A DNA stretch of 9,569 nucleotides from Gammaproteobacteria bacterium (GTDB lineage Bacteria > Pseudomonadota > Gammaproteobacteria > Porifericomitales > Porifericomitaceae). A model generated the notes under the pieces. The model did not search any database, was not told the DNA's origin, and saw only the letters and a program-made list of their open reading frames with translations. Position numbers and translations under genes: made by a program. Location of the stretch: NCBI GenBank assembly GCA_028817255.1, contig JAPPQA010000076.1:1-9569 (forward strand), read 5' to 3'. This document shows, one piece after another, positions 1 through 8,196 of the stretch (position 1 is its first letter; each line of letters starts with the position of its first letter).

Positions 1-2
1 CG

Positions 3-44
3 GCTGTTCGCGGGGGATTGCCTGCGGCGCGGCGTGGGGGATAA
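3..44 (+). CDS. possible C-terminal tail of an upstream gene (partial)
   Basis: A frame open from the left edge reads AVRGGLPAARRGG and ends at a TAA (42-44) that overlaps the next ATG (44-46) as TAATG. This one-base stop/start overlap is common between co-translated bacterial genes, and it is the only reason to call a gene end here. The tail is too short to assign a family. The frame could be open by chance, because all three forward frames are open for most of the first 40 bases. Confidence 0.25.
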   Translation, partial: AVRGGLPAARRGG

Positions 45-664
45 TGTTCGGCAGGATGGTATTTGCCTATTACCAGCGCCTGTCGCCCCGGATGCGCGCG
101 ATCTACAGGGCCAGCGACCGGGTCGAGGAGGTGCGCCTGCGCCGCCCGGAGGAATTGCGGCCGTTGGCGCTGGCATTGCAGAGCTCCCTGGCCACCGGCG
201 ACCGGGAGAGGATCGCGCAGGATTGCCGCCGGTTGATCTCCGGGATCGCTGCCGATCTGGGGGTCGCCGCGGCGGGGGTGCGGGTGCTGGCGCAGCGTCC
301 CAGCGGCCGCGATTCCGAATTGCATGGCCTGTACGAGCCGGACTCCGCCTGTATTCAGGTGTGGATGCGCACTGCCCGGCACCGGCGAGTAGTGGCCTTC
401 CGCACGTTTTTGCGCACCTTGCTGCACGAGCTTTGTCATCACCTGGATTACCGGTGGCTGCAGCTGCCGGATAGCCTGCATACCGAAGGGTTTTTCGCCC
501 GCGAGTCCAGTCTGTTCAAACAGTTGTTGCCGCCGGGGGGGAGGGACGCGGCGGCCTCGCCGCCGTCCCCGCCGGCGCCCCGTCCCGCCGCTGCCGACGG
601 CGCTGTTTTGTTGCCGCGGCGGCGCCTGTCGTCCCTGCTCAGCGCCCGCCGGGAAAAAGATTAG
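44..664 (+). CDS. small HExxH-motif putative metalloprotein, function unknown
   Basis: The 206-residue product has no signal peptide or membrane segment, so it is probably cytoplasmic. The key feature is HELCHHLDY: H128 and E129 with H132 form an HExxH zinc-binding/catalytic signature, with an extra H133. A conserved-looking block follows (roughly 141-160, with H146, E148 and E154) that could supply the third metal ligand. The N-terminal part (about 5-125) is mostly helical and basic. Residues about 165-188 form a Pro/Ala/Arg-rich tail that is probably disordered. I recall similar uncharacterised bacterial proteins with an HELCHHLDY motif, but I know no experimental function and cannot claim peptidase activity. 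The start at 44 is favoured by the TAATG overlap and the GGGGGA just before it. M5 (ATG at 56) is an alternative, and the frame has no stop between the window edge and 44. The gene converges on mutY, 52 bases away. Confidence 0.72.
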   Translation: MFGRMVFAYYQRLSPRMRAIYRASDRVEEVRLRRPEELRPLALALQSSLATGDRERIAQDCRRLISGIAADLGVAAAGVRVLAQRPSGRDSELHGLYEPDSACIQVWMRTARHRRVVAFRTFLRTLLHELCHHLDYRWLQLPDSLHTEGFFARESSLFKQLLPPGGRDAAASPPSPPAPRPAAADGAVLLPRRRLSSLLSARREKD

Positions 665-680
665 GGACGATTGTCGTTCC
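655..680. terminator. hairpin between convergent genes, possible bidirectional terminator
   Basis: GGGACGA (664-670) and TCGTTCC (674-680) form a seven-pair stem, including one G-U pair in the plus-strand RNA, around a three-base loop. The stem begins at the last base of the metalloprotein stop codon. Read leftward from mutY it has one A-C mismatch and is followed by TAATCTTTTT (the A run at 655-659 on the plus strand), which resembles the U-rich tract of an intrinsic terminator. Rightward it has no U tract. The stem is short, so termination is only inferred. Confidence 0.35.
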
Positions 681-716
681 TGCCGTTGCTGCCGCTCCTG
701 GCCCGTTCGCGGCCCG

Positions 717-1930
<1,214 letters not shown>

Positions 1931-1933
1931 CGC

Positions 1934-4837
1934 CTAGAATGGCAGCAGGTCCCGGAGCGCGTCCTTCAAGTCGTCTTCCAGGTCTTTGGGGCGCTCCTTT
2001 TGCTCTCGCGTTTCTTTCTCCCCCGCCGCTTCTCCCTCTCCCGCCGTGTCCGCTGTCCCCGGCAGGAGTTTTTCCTCGATCTTGCCCAGGATGGATTGCT
2101 TGAGCAGGGCGCCGAGTTCCGGGACGTAGGACAACTGCGGCGGGCGGCCGCTAATGCGGATGGGGATCGTCAGGCCGTTGTCCAGGGCGGCGGTGACCCG
2201 GTAATCCAGGAGGTTCTGTTCCAGCTGGTAATTGCCTTTGCCCGTGATGCGCAGCCGGGGCGCGCTGGCGCTCAGGTCGTCGTTGCGTATCACCCCCTCG
2301 CCGATCTGCAAGGTGGCATCTAACATGGCCAGTTCGGTGCGGGCCTCGGCGTCGTCTCGGTGGCTGTGTTCGCCGGGGCGCCGGCCGGTTAAGGCGCGCC
2401 ATGCCTCAATATTCTTCATGATATCAATGCCCCGGTAGGTGCCGTCGCGCAGGCGCAGGCTGGCGCTGCCGCCAAGCCCGCGGCGCAACTCGTCGCCCGA
2501 GAATCCTTGGCCGGCGAGTTGCCACTCCAAACCCAGCGTGCCCTCCAGACGCGAGCGGCCGGCAAGGTCCCGCAGGACGGCGCCCAGGTCAATCGCCGTG
2601 CCTTCGCCGCCCAGGGAGTAGCGCGGCCGCTCGCCGCCCAGGTCCAGTTCGCCGCGCGCCGCCAGTTGCCCGCCGTAGCCGGAGGCGCTCAGGGGAGAGA
2701 CGCGGATCGTCTCGCCTTCCCGTTGCAGGCCCAGCACGATCTTTTGCAGGCGCAGGCGGCGCAGTATCAACTCCTCTATCGCCGCCTTGCCCTCGATCTC
2801 CAGATTCCGCAGCGGCGCGATCCAGGCGGCGCTGTCGGCGGCCGCCGGCGCCTTGTCCCCGGTCTTGTCCTGGGCCTCTTTCCCGGCGGCGGCAGGCGGC
2901 GGCAGATAGCGGTCCAGGTTCAGTCGCCCTGCCTCCAATTGCAGCGTCGCGCGCGCCCGGGCGTCAGCCGCCGGGGCGCCCGGCGCGAAGAGGAACTCGC
3001 CGCGCAGTTCGGCCTCGTCCACGTGCATTTCTTTCAGGTCCAGGCGCCACTGCCCGGAGTCCAGGCGCAGTTCCGCGTCGAAGCCGGCCCGGCTCAGCGC
3101 CTTGGGGTCGGCGGTGGCGGGCATGCGATCCAGCAATAGCGGCAGCAGGCGTCGCGGCTCGATTGTCGGCGCCCGCAGCCGGGCCTCCACGCCCAGGGGC
3201 GCCCATTGCAGGCGCGCGCTGCCCGCCAGCTGCAGACCCGGCCCGCTCACGCTCAGTTCTTCCAGCCCGGCGCGGGGCGGCTTGCCGCTGCGTTCCCACC
3301 AAGCCTGTCCTTGCAACTCCAACGGCTGTTCGTCGCCGGTTAATTGCAGCAGCAGCCGCAGGGGCGCCAGCCGCGGCCGGGACGGCGCGCCGGCGATGTC
3401 CCCCCGCAGCTGCAGCGAGCGGACCCGGCCGCTCCAGCGCTCCTGGCCCAGCGCCTGCAGGAGCCGGGAGATATTCTGGTCGGCGTCAAGGCGCAGTTCG
3501 CCCTGCAGGGACTTGTCGCCTTCCTGGTTCAGGTGTCCCGCCAACTCCATGCCCAGGGTGCGGGCCGAGAGTTCCGGCACCTCGAATCGGTCGTCGGCGC
3601 CGTCCAGGGCGAAGCGCCCGGCCAACTCGAAGGAGCGGTTTTTCTCCGCGGCGTAGGCATCCGCGATGCGAGCCAGCGGCGATTGCGGATCGCCGTACAG
3701 CAGGGAATACAGTTTCAGCAGTCGGGGGAGGTCGGGGCCGCCGCCCTGGAACTGGCCTTGCCAGCGGGGCCGGGTGCCGCCGCCGAGGGCGCTGCCCTCG
3801 AGATCGGCCCGCAGCGAGGCGCCCAGCAGTTCCAACTCCAGTTTCCTGGCGATCGCCTTGTCTTCTTCCAGACGCAATTCGGGCGCGTGCAGGCGGAAGG
3901 AGAGGTCTTCCTTGCGTCCTGGCGCGTCCAGCTCCAGGCCCAGTATCCGCAGCAGGCGGGGCAGGTTTTCCCCTTGCGCCTCCAGCTGTGCCTGCGCCGC
4001 CGCCGGGGCGATGCGCCCCTGTCCCTGGATTTGCAGTCCCAGACCCCGCAGTTGGGAGGGCTCGATCCGCAGCGTCCCGTCGTCCAGGGAGAAGAGCAGT
4101 CCGGTGTCCAGTTGCAGTTGGCCGCGGCCGCCAGGCAGGGTGTCGCCCGCGAGTTCCAGGTCCAGGCGCAACGGTTGCAGGGCGGCGGAGTCCTCGTCAT
4201 AGGCCAGCGTTCCTTGCAGTTTCAGCCTGCCCTCCAGGCCGGGCGGCGTGGCCCGCAGGCGCATCCCGCCTTGCAGTTTGCCGCCGCCGTCCAGTTGCGC
4301 CGTGAGCTCCTCGATCAGCAGCTGCCGGTCGTTGCCCCGGTCGAGGAAGATGCGGGCGTCCGTGATGTTGGCGCTGGCCAGCACCACCGGCGGCAGCGTC
4401 GTCGGCAGGGAGGGCGTGGGCGCGGGCGGCGCAGCCGGTTCTGCCTCCAGAACCCCCCGGTCGCGGACCAGGTTCAGGCGCAGGCCGTTCAGCTCCAGGT
4501 GTTCGATCCGCGGCGCCTTCTCGAACAGGGAGACCGGGTCCAGCGCGGCCCGGAAGCGCTGGAAGTGCAGAAATGCCGGCTCGGCAGGGCGGCCAGGCAA
4601 GTTGCCTATCGTTACGTCTTCCAGGCTCAGGTCCAGCAGCGGCCGCAGTTGCAGGCTGGCCGCGCCGATCTCCACCGGTCTGCCCAGCGCCTCGCTGGCG
4701 CCGGCGGCAACCGAGCCTCGGTAGTCGTTCAAATTCTCCGCGAAGTGAAAGGTCAACGCGACCAGCACCGCGACGATCAAGGCAAGGATCAGCGGCGGCC
4801 CCAGGATGAGGGCGACGATGGCGTATTTCCTGTTCAC
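1934..4837 (-). CDS. AsmA family envelope protein
   Basis: This is a large AsmA-type protein of about 967 residues, anchored in the inner membrane by one N-terminal helix with the rest in the periplasm. AsmA proteins share an elongated beta-rich fold related to VPS13/Mdm31-like lipid carriers and are implicated in envelope phospholipid transport and outer-membrane homeostasis. Evidence: after NRKY comes a long hydrophobic segment (about residues 5-30), then the family N-terminus (LGRPVEIGAASLQLRP, LEDVTIGN), hundreds of residues of repeating beta-strand pattern, and the C-terminal AsmA signature (GGSASLRLRDGTYRGIDI, about 790-805). The tail after about 930 is highly charged and ends DLKDALRDLLPF. 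I prefer the GTG at 4837, which gives a compact signal anchor 7 bases after the argH stop with GGAG upstream. An ATG at 4894 would add 19 basic residues and overlap argH. A Lys/Ala-rich linker (KEAQDKTGDKAPAAADSA) separates the domains. The TAG stop lies 3 bases from the mutY ATG. Confidence 0.9.
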   Translation of the reverse strand: MNRKYAIVALILGPPLILALIVAVLVALTFHFAENLNDYRGSVAAGASEALGRPVEIGAASLQLRPLLDLSLEDVTIGNLPGRPAEPAFLHFQRFRAALDPVSLFEKAPRIEHLELNGLRLNLVRDRGVLEAEPAAPPAPTPSLPTTLPPVVLASANITDARIFLDRGNDRQLLIEELTAQLDGGGKLQGGMRLRATPPGLEGRLKLQGTLAYDEDSAALQPLRLDLELAGDTLPGGRGQLQLDTGLLFSLDDGTLRIEPSQLRGLGLQIQGQGRIAPAAAQAQLEAQGENLPRLLRILGLELDAPGRKEDLSFRLHAPELRLEEDKAIARKLELELLGASLRADLEGSALGGGTRPRWQGQFQGGGPDLPRLLKLYSLLYGDPQSPLARIADAYAAEKNRSFELAGRFALDGADDRFEVPELSARTLGMELAGHLNQEGDKSLQGELRLDADQNISRLLQALGQERWSGRVRSLQLRGDIAGAPSRPRLAPLRLLLQLTGDEQPLELQGQAWWERSGKPPRAGLEELSVSGPGLQLAGSARLQWAPLGVEARLRAPTIEPRRLLPLLLDRMPATADPKALSRAGFDAELRLDSGQWRLDLKEMHVDEAELRGEFLFAPGAPAADARARATLQLEAGRLNLDRYLPPPAAAGKEAQDKTGDKAPAAADSAAWIAPLRNLEIEGKAAIEELILRRLRLQKIVLGLQREGETIRVSPLSASGYGGQLAARGELDLGGERPRYSLGGEGTAIDLGAVLRDLAGRSRLEGTLGLEWQLAGQGFSGDELRRGLGGSASLRLRDGTYRGIDIMKNIEAWRALTGRRPGEHSHRDDAEARTELAMLDATLQIGEGVIRNDDLSASAPRLRITGKGNYQLEQNLLDYRVTAALDNGLTIPIRISGRPPQLSYVPELGALLKQSILGKIEEKLLPGTADTAGEGEAAGEKETREQKERPKDLEDDLKDALRDLLPF

Positions 4838-4844
4838 CGGGGAA

Positions 4845-6332
4845 CTACTCCGCGGCGCTTTTCGGCGCGCCTTTATCCGTGTCCCCGGGCGCATCCGCCG
4901 CCGCGCCGTTGGCTTCTTCCGCGGCCGCGGCCAGGAAGGCGCGGGCGCGGCGGGCGGCCTCGCGCACCCGCGCGGGGGCGGTGCCGCCTATATGATCGCG
5001 GGAGGTAACGATACGCTCCAGATCCAGCCGGGGGAACAGGTCTTCGGCTATATGTTCGCTGAATTGCCGCAATCCGGCGAGCCCCATCCCGGCCAGGGTT
5101 TTGCCCTGCGCCATGGCCTCGCGCACCGCCCGCCCCGCTGCGGCGTGGGCGGCGCGAAAGGGCATTCCCTTGCCGACCAGGTAATCCGCCAATTCCGTGG
5201 CCTCCGGGTATCCTGCCGCCGCCGCCTCGCGCATCCGTTCGCGCCGGAAGCGCAATGCCGGCACCAGGTCCGCATAGACGCGCAGGCAGTCCCGCACCGT
5301 ATCCACGATGTCGAAGACGGGTTCCTTGTCTTCCTGGTTGTCGCGGTTGTAGGCCAGGGGCTGCGCCTTGATCAGGGTCAGCAGGGCCACGAGATGCCCG
5401 TACACGCGGCCCGTCTTGCCGCGCACCAATTCGGGCAGGTCCGGGTTCTTCTTCTGCGGCATGATGGAAGAGCCCGTGCAGTAGCGTTCCGGCAGTTCGA
5501 CGAAGCCGAACGGCGGCGACATCCACAGCACGATCTCCTCCGAGAAACGCGACAGGTGCGCCATCAGCAGCGAGCAGGCCGCCGCGAACTCCACGCAGAA
5601 ATCGCGGTCGCTGACGGCGTCCATGGAGTTCCGCGCCACTTGCCGGAAGCCCAGCAATTCCGCGCACCGTTGCCGGTCTATAGGGAAGCCGGTGCCGGCC
5701 AGCGCCGCCGCCCCCAGGGGCAGCACGTCCAGCCGCGCCAGGCAGTCCAGCAGGCGCCCCCGGTCGCGCGCCAGCATCTCGTACCAGGCCATCAGGTGGT
5801 GGCCGCAGGTGACCGGTTGCGCCGCTTGCAGGTGGGTCATGCCCGGCATCAGGGTATCCGCCTCGTCTCCGGCGCGCTCCGCCACGGCAGCCATGAGCCG
5901 TCGCAGCAATTCTTCGATGCGGCGCGTCTCCTCGCGCAGATAAAGGCGCAGGTCGGTGGCCACCTGGTCGTTGCGCGAGCGGGCGGTGTGCAGTTTGCCG
6001 GCGAGCGCGCCGATCCGCTCGGCGAGGCCGGCCTCGATGTTCATATGCACGTCTTCCAGTTCCTCGCGCCAGGCGAAGCGGCCCTGTTCGATCTCGGCGC
6101 GGATCTCCTCCAGCCCCGCCACGATCCGCTCGCATTCGCCGGGGCGCAGGATGCCGGTCTCGGCCAGCATCCGGGCATGGGCCACGGATGCGGTAATATC
6201 CTGCCGGTAGAGACGGCTGTCGAAGCCCACCGACGCGCCGAAGGACTCGGCGCGGGGGTCGGCGGCGTCGGAGAAGCGTCCCCCCCAGGGTTTTTTCAGG
6301 GGTTTTTTCGGGAATGGATCTTCGGGGGACAC
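4845..6332 (-). CDS. argH: argininosuccinate lyase
   Basis: ArgH catalyses the last step of arginine synthesis, splitting argininosuccinate into arginine and fumarate, as a cytoplasmic homotetramer. The protein is full length with fumarase/aspartase superfamily blocks in order: WGGRFSDAADPRAESF at the N-terminus, HMNIEAGL and KLHTARSRNDQVATD (about 96-127), MTHLQAAQP (164-172, the catalytic-His region), and the mobile signature loop GSSIMPQKKNPD (287-298) with the catalytic Ser. At 495 residues it exceeds the usual 455-465. The extra length is about 14 N-terminal residues (SPEDPFPKKPLKKP) and an Ala/Asp/Lys-rich C-terminal tail (EEANGAAADAPGDTDKGAP). The start is GTG at 6332, the only standard start between the upstream stop and the WGGRF block. 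It has no clear Shine-Dalgarno sequence. It heads the leftward argH-asmA-mutY block and is divergent from algZ, matching the argH/algZ arrangement in Pseudomonas. Confidence 0.97.
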   Translation of the reverse strand: MSPEDPFPKKPLKKPWGGRFSDAADPRAESFGASVGFDSRLYRQDITASVAHARMLAETGILRPGECERIVAGLEEIRAEIEQGRFAWREELEDVHMNIEAGLAERIGALAGKLHTARSRNDQVATDLRLYLREETRRIEELLRRLMAAVAERAGDEADTLMPGMTHLQAAQPVTCGHHLMAWYEMLARDRGRLLDCLARLDVLPLGAAALAGTGFPIDRQRCAELLGFRQVARNSMDAVSDRDFCVEFAAACSLLMAHLSRFSEEIVLWMSPPFGFVELPERYCTGSSIMPQKKNPDLPELVRGKTGRVYGHLVALLTLIKAQPLAYNRDNQEDKEPVFDIVDTVRDCLRVYADLVPALRFRRERMREAAAAGYPEATELADYLVGKGMPFRAAHAAAGRAVREAMAQGKTLAGMGLAGLRQFSEHIAEDLFPRLDLERIVTSRDHIGGTAPARVREAARRARAFLAAAAEEANGAAADAPGDTDKGAPKSAAE

Positions 6333-6373
6333 GAGGATATGGCAACCGCTGCCGGGTCGGGCAGGCGGAGCCG

Positions 6374-6402
6374 ATTATAACGCAGGGAGGGAGCGATGGC
6401 GA
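6374..6402 (-). promoter_or_regulatory. candidate sigma70 promoter for the argH-asmA-mutY block
   Basis: On the minus strand a perfect TATAAT (plus-strand ATTATA, 6374-6379) lies 17 bases downstream of TCGCCA (6402-6397), which matches TTGACA at four of six positions. This predicts a start near 6367 and a leader of about 35 bases to the argH GTG. The -35 box overlaps the first codons of the divergent sensor-kinase gene, so the two directions may influence each other. It is the only AT-rich hexamer in the 63-base gap. I see no ArgR box. Confidence 0.5.
6384..6390 (+). promoter_or_regulatory. strong ribosome binding site of the sensor kinase gene
   Basis: AGGGAGG, followed by a further GAG, ends 5 bases before the ATG at 6396. 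It is a clearer Shine-Dalgarno sequence than those at the other genes here and fixes the kinase start. No convincing rightward promoter is visible in the gap. A TATAAC at 6376-6381 would put the transcription start too close to the ribosome site. Confidence 0.75.
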
Positions 6403-7490
6403 ACCAGACGAGGGGAGGACGGCGCTCCGGGGAGCAGGACTCTTTCCTGCCCGACCTCTGCCATGGCGAAAACGTATTGCTGGCGATGCTGGCCACCGAA
6501 TTGCTCGCCGTCGTCCTCACCCTGGCCCGGCCCGAATCGGCCGCCATGTGGTTTATCCGCCTGGGGCTGTATTCGTTGTACATGCAGTGGGTGACCCTCA
6601 GTTGCCTGTCGTTGCTGTGCCTTGCCCGCCGCCGCCTGGCCCGGTTCTCCGACCGTTACAGCGCCTTGCTGGCCTATCTGATCATCCTGGCCGTCGCCCT
6701 CTTTATCGGCGTGGTGAGCTGGTGGCTGTTTTCCCCCCTGCCCATTTGGGGGGCGGAGGGGGAGGCGCATACGCCCTGGAATTTTCTGCTGCGCAGCCTG
6801 GCGATCAGCGGCATCCTGGGGGCGCTGTTCCTGCACTATCTCTACATGCAGCACCAGTGGCGCCGCCGCATCGTTTCCGAGAACCAGGCGCAGGTGCGGG
6901 CCCTGCAGGCGCGCATCCGCCCGCATTTTCTCTTTAATACGATGAACACGCTGGCGGCGCTGGTGCGCGACGATCCGGCGCAGGCCGAACTGCTGATCGA
7001 GAATCTGTGCGCCCTGTTCCGCGTCGCGCTGCGCGAATTCCCCGGCCTGGTTCGGTTGCCGGTGGAGTTGGACCTGTGCCGCCGCTACCTGGAGATGGAG
7101 CGGTTGCGGCTGGGGAAGCGGTTGCAGGTGCAGTGGGACATCGCCGCCCTGCCGGACGACGCCGGGATGCCGCCGCTGACCCTGCAGCCGTTGCTGGAGA
7201 ACGCCGTCTATCACGGCATCGAGCCGCGCCACGGCGGCGGTTGCATCCGCGTGTCCGCGGGCCGCTCGGAGCAGGCGCTGCAGATTCGCATTGAGAATCC
7301 CCTGCCCGAGAGCTGGGCCGGGGGGCGCCAGGACGGCCACCGCCTGGCGCTGGAGAACGTGCGTGAACGCTTGCAGCACAGTTTTCCCGGGCCGACCGCG
7401 CTGCTGGCGGAGGAGCGGCAGGGGCGCTTCCTGGTTACCCTGGAGTTCCCGTTTTGCCGGGTCGAAGGTGAAGATCCTGATCGTAGATGA
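6396..7490 (+). CDS. algZ: AlgZ/FimS-like LytS-family sensor histidine kinase
   Basis: This membrane sensor kinase of the His_kinase/LytS class pairs with the next gene; in Pseudomonas the AlgZ(FimS)-AlgR pair controls alginate, twitching and virulence traits. The product has 364 residues. After a short basic lead, the FLPDLCHGENVLLAMLATEL block resembles the AlgZ N-terminus. Four hydrophobic helices follow (about 26-44, 50-76, 89-113, 130-151) with no large periplasmic domain. The histidine box RPHFLFNTMNTL places the phospho-acceptor at H177. The N box PLLENAVYHGIEP has E268 and N269. The G-box region near the end reads GHRLALENVRERL, weaker in glycines than the usual GxGLxNVRxRL. The strong ribosome site defines the start. 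The last 23 bases overlap the regulator gene, implying translational coupling. The signal sensed is unknown, and the target traits in this organism cannot be read from the window. Confidence 0.92.
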   Translation: MANQTRGGRRSGEQDSFLPDLCHGENVLLAMLATELLAVVLTLARPESAAMWFIRLGLYSLYMQWVTLSCLSLLCLARRRLARFSDRYSALLAYLIILAVALFIGVVSWWLFSPLPIWGAEGEAHTPWNFLLRSLAISGILGALFLHYLYMQHQWRRRIVSENQAQVRALQARIRPHFLFNTMNTLAALVRDDPAQAELLIENLCALFRVALREFPGLVRLPVELDLCRRYLEMERLRLGKRLQVQWDIAALPDDAGMPPLTLQPLLENAVYHGIEPRHGGGCIRVSAGRSEQALQIRIENPLPESWAGGRQDGHRLALENVRERLQHSFPGPTALLAEERQGRFLVTLEFPFCRVEGEDPDRR

Positions 7491-8196
7491 CGAGTTGCCG
7501 GCGCGGCGCCGGCTCCTGCGCCTGCTGCGCGCCTGCGGCGTGCGGGAAGAGGTGCGGGAGGCCGCCGACGGCCTGGAGGCATTCCGGCTCGCCTCGCGGG
7601 CGCCGGCGGACTTGGTGCTGCTGGATATTCGCATGCCGGGCATGGACGGCCTGGAGGCGGCGGGGCACCTGGCCCGGCTGGTTCCGCCTCCCGCCGTGGT
7701 CTTCACTACCGCCTACGAGGCGCATGCCCTGGAGGCATTCGCGGTCAACGCCGTGGATTATCTGGTGAAACCGGTAACGCAGGGGCAACTGCAACGCGCC
7801 CTGGAGAGGGCGCGGGCGCCAAACCGCGCCCAGTTGGCCGCCCTGGCCGAGCGGCGGCAGGCACGGCGCAGCTACCTGGGCGGGCGGCAGAGCGGCAGCC
7901 TGCGTCTGGCGCCGGTGGCCGAGATTCGTTATTTCCGGGCCGAGCACAAGTATGTAGAGGCGGTCGCGCCGGAAAGCGTCCTGCTGCTGGAAGAAAGCCT
8001 GAAAGACCTGGAGCGCGAGTTCGCCCCGGATTTTCTGCGGGTGCACCGCAACGCCTTGGCCGCCATGCGCCATGTCCGCGCCCTGGAGCCGGCGGCCGGG
8101 GGCAGCCACCTGCTGCGCTTTCGCGGCCTGGAGGGCGCTATCCCGGTGAGCCGCCGCCTGTTGGCGGAGGTGCGCCGTCGCTTGCAGTCCGGCTGA
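7468..8196 (+). CDS. algR: AlgR-like LytTR-family response regulator
   Basis: This cytoplasmic two-component regulator is the partner of the upstream kinase. The 242-residue product starts VKILIVDDE, the first strand of a receiver domain, with acidic D7/D8, phospho-acceptor D53 (LLDIRMPG), T80/T81 and K101-P102 (YLVKP). After a linker containing RAPNRAQLAALAERRQ, like the PNRVQLAAL linker of AlgR, comes a LytTR DNA-binding domain (about 140-238) with AEHKYVEA, LKDLEREF, FLRVHRNALA and IPVSRR. LytTR proteins bind direct repeats through a beta-fold domain. The start is GTG at 7468, inside the end of algZ. A longer in-frame version from 7291 would add residues antiparallel to no known domain, so I reject it. 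In Pseudomonas, algR is followed by hemC; here the opposite-strand gshA follows and overlaps its last 59 bases. Confidence 0.94.
   Translation: MKILIVDDELPARRRLLRLLRACGVREEVREAADGLEAFRLASRAPADLVLLDIRMPGMDGLEAAGHLARLVPPPAVVFTTAYEAHALEAFAVNAVDYLVKPVTQGQLQRALERARAPNRAQLAALAERRQARRSYLGGRQSGSLRLAPVAEIRYFRAEHKYVEAVAPESVLLLEESLKDLEREFAPDFLRVHRNALAAMRHVRALEPAAGGSHLLRFRGLEGAIPVSRRLLAEVRRRLQSG

Noticed and set aside
4854..4871. Hairpin GGCGC/GCGCC near the argH-asmA junction, as a possible terminator
   Set aside because: Five pairs with no U tract, inside the argH coding end and within a tightly spaced gene block.
3344..5008. Long plus-strand open frame (over 550 codons) antisense to asmA and the end of argH
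   Set aside because: Gln/Arg/Ala-rich with no recognisable domain. It is the expected mirror of a GC-rich gene in which stop codons are rare in the complementary frame.
6299..6312. Programmed frameshift site at the A6-C runs of argH
   Set aside because: The zero frame reads AAA AAA CCC, which is the wrong phase for tandem -1 slippage, and the main frame gives a complete ArgH.
6341..6364. Alternative small hairpins in the argH leader (GGCA/TGCC versus CTGCC/GGCAG), as a possible attenuator or riboswitch
   Set aside because: Stems are only 4-5 pairs in GC-rich DNA, with no leader peptide and no terminator tract.
4806..6380. Plus-strand open frame of 524 codons antisense to argH
   Set aside because: Composition is His/Gln/Arg-rich and matches no family, while the minus strand encodes a full-length ArgH with every signature block.
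7291..7467. Upstream extension of the response regulator from an ATG at 7291
   Set aside because: The extra residues are the algZ region read in another frame. The receiver domain starts exactly at the GTG at 7468.
6375..7706. Minus-strand open frame of 443 codons antisense to algZ
   Set aside because: Low-complexity Gln/Arg/Pro product. The plus strand holds a complete kinase with H, N and G boxes and a strong ribosome site.
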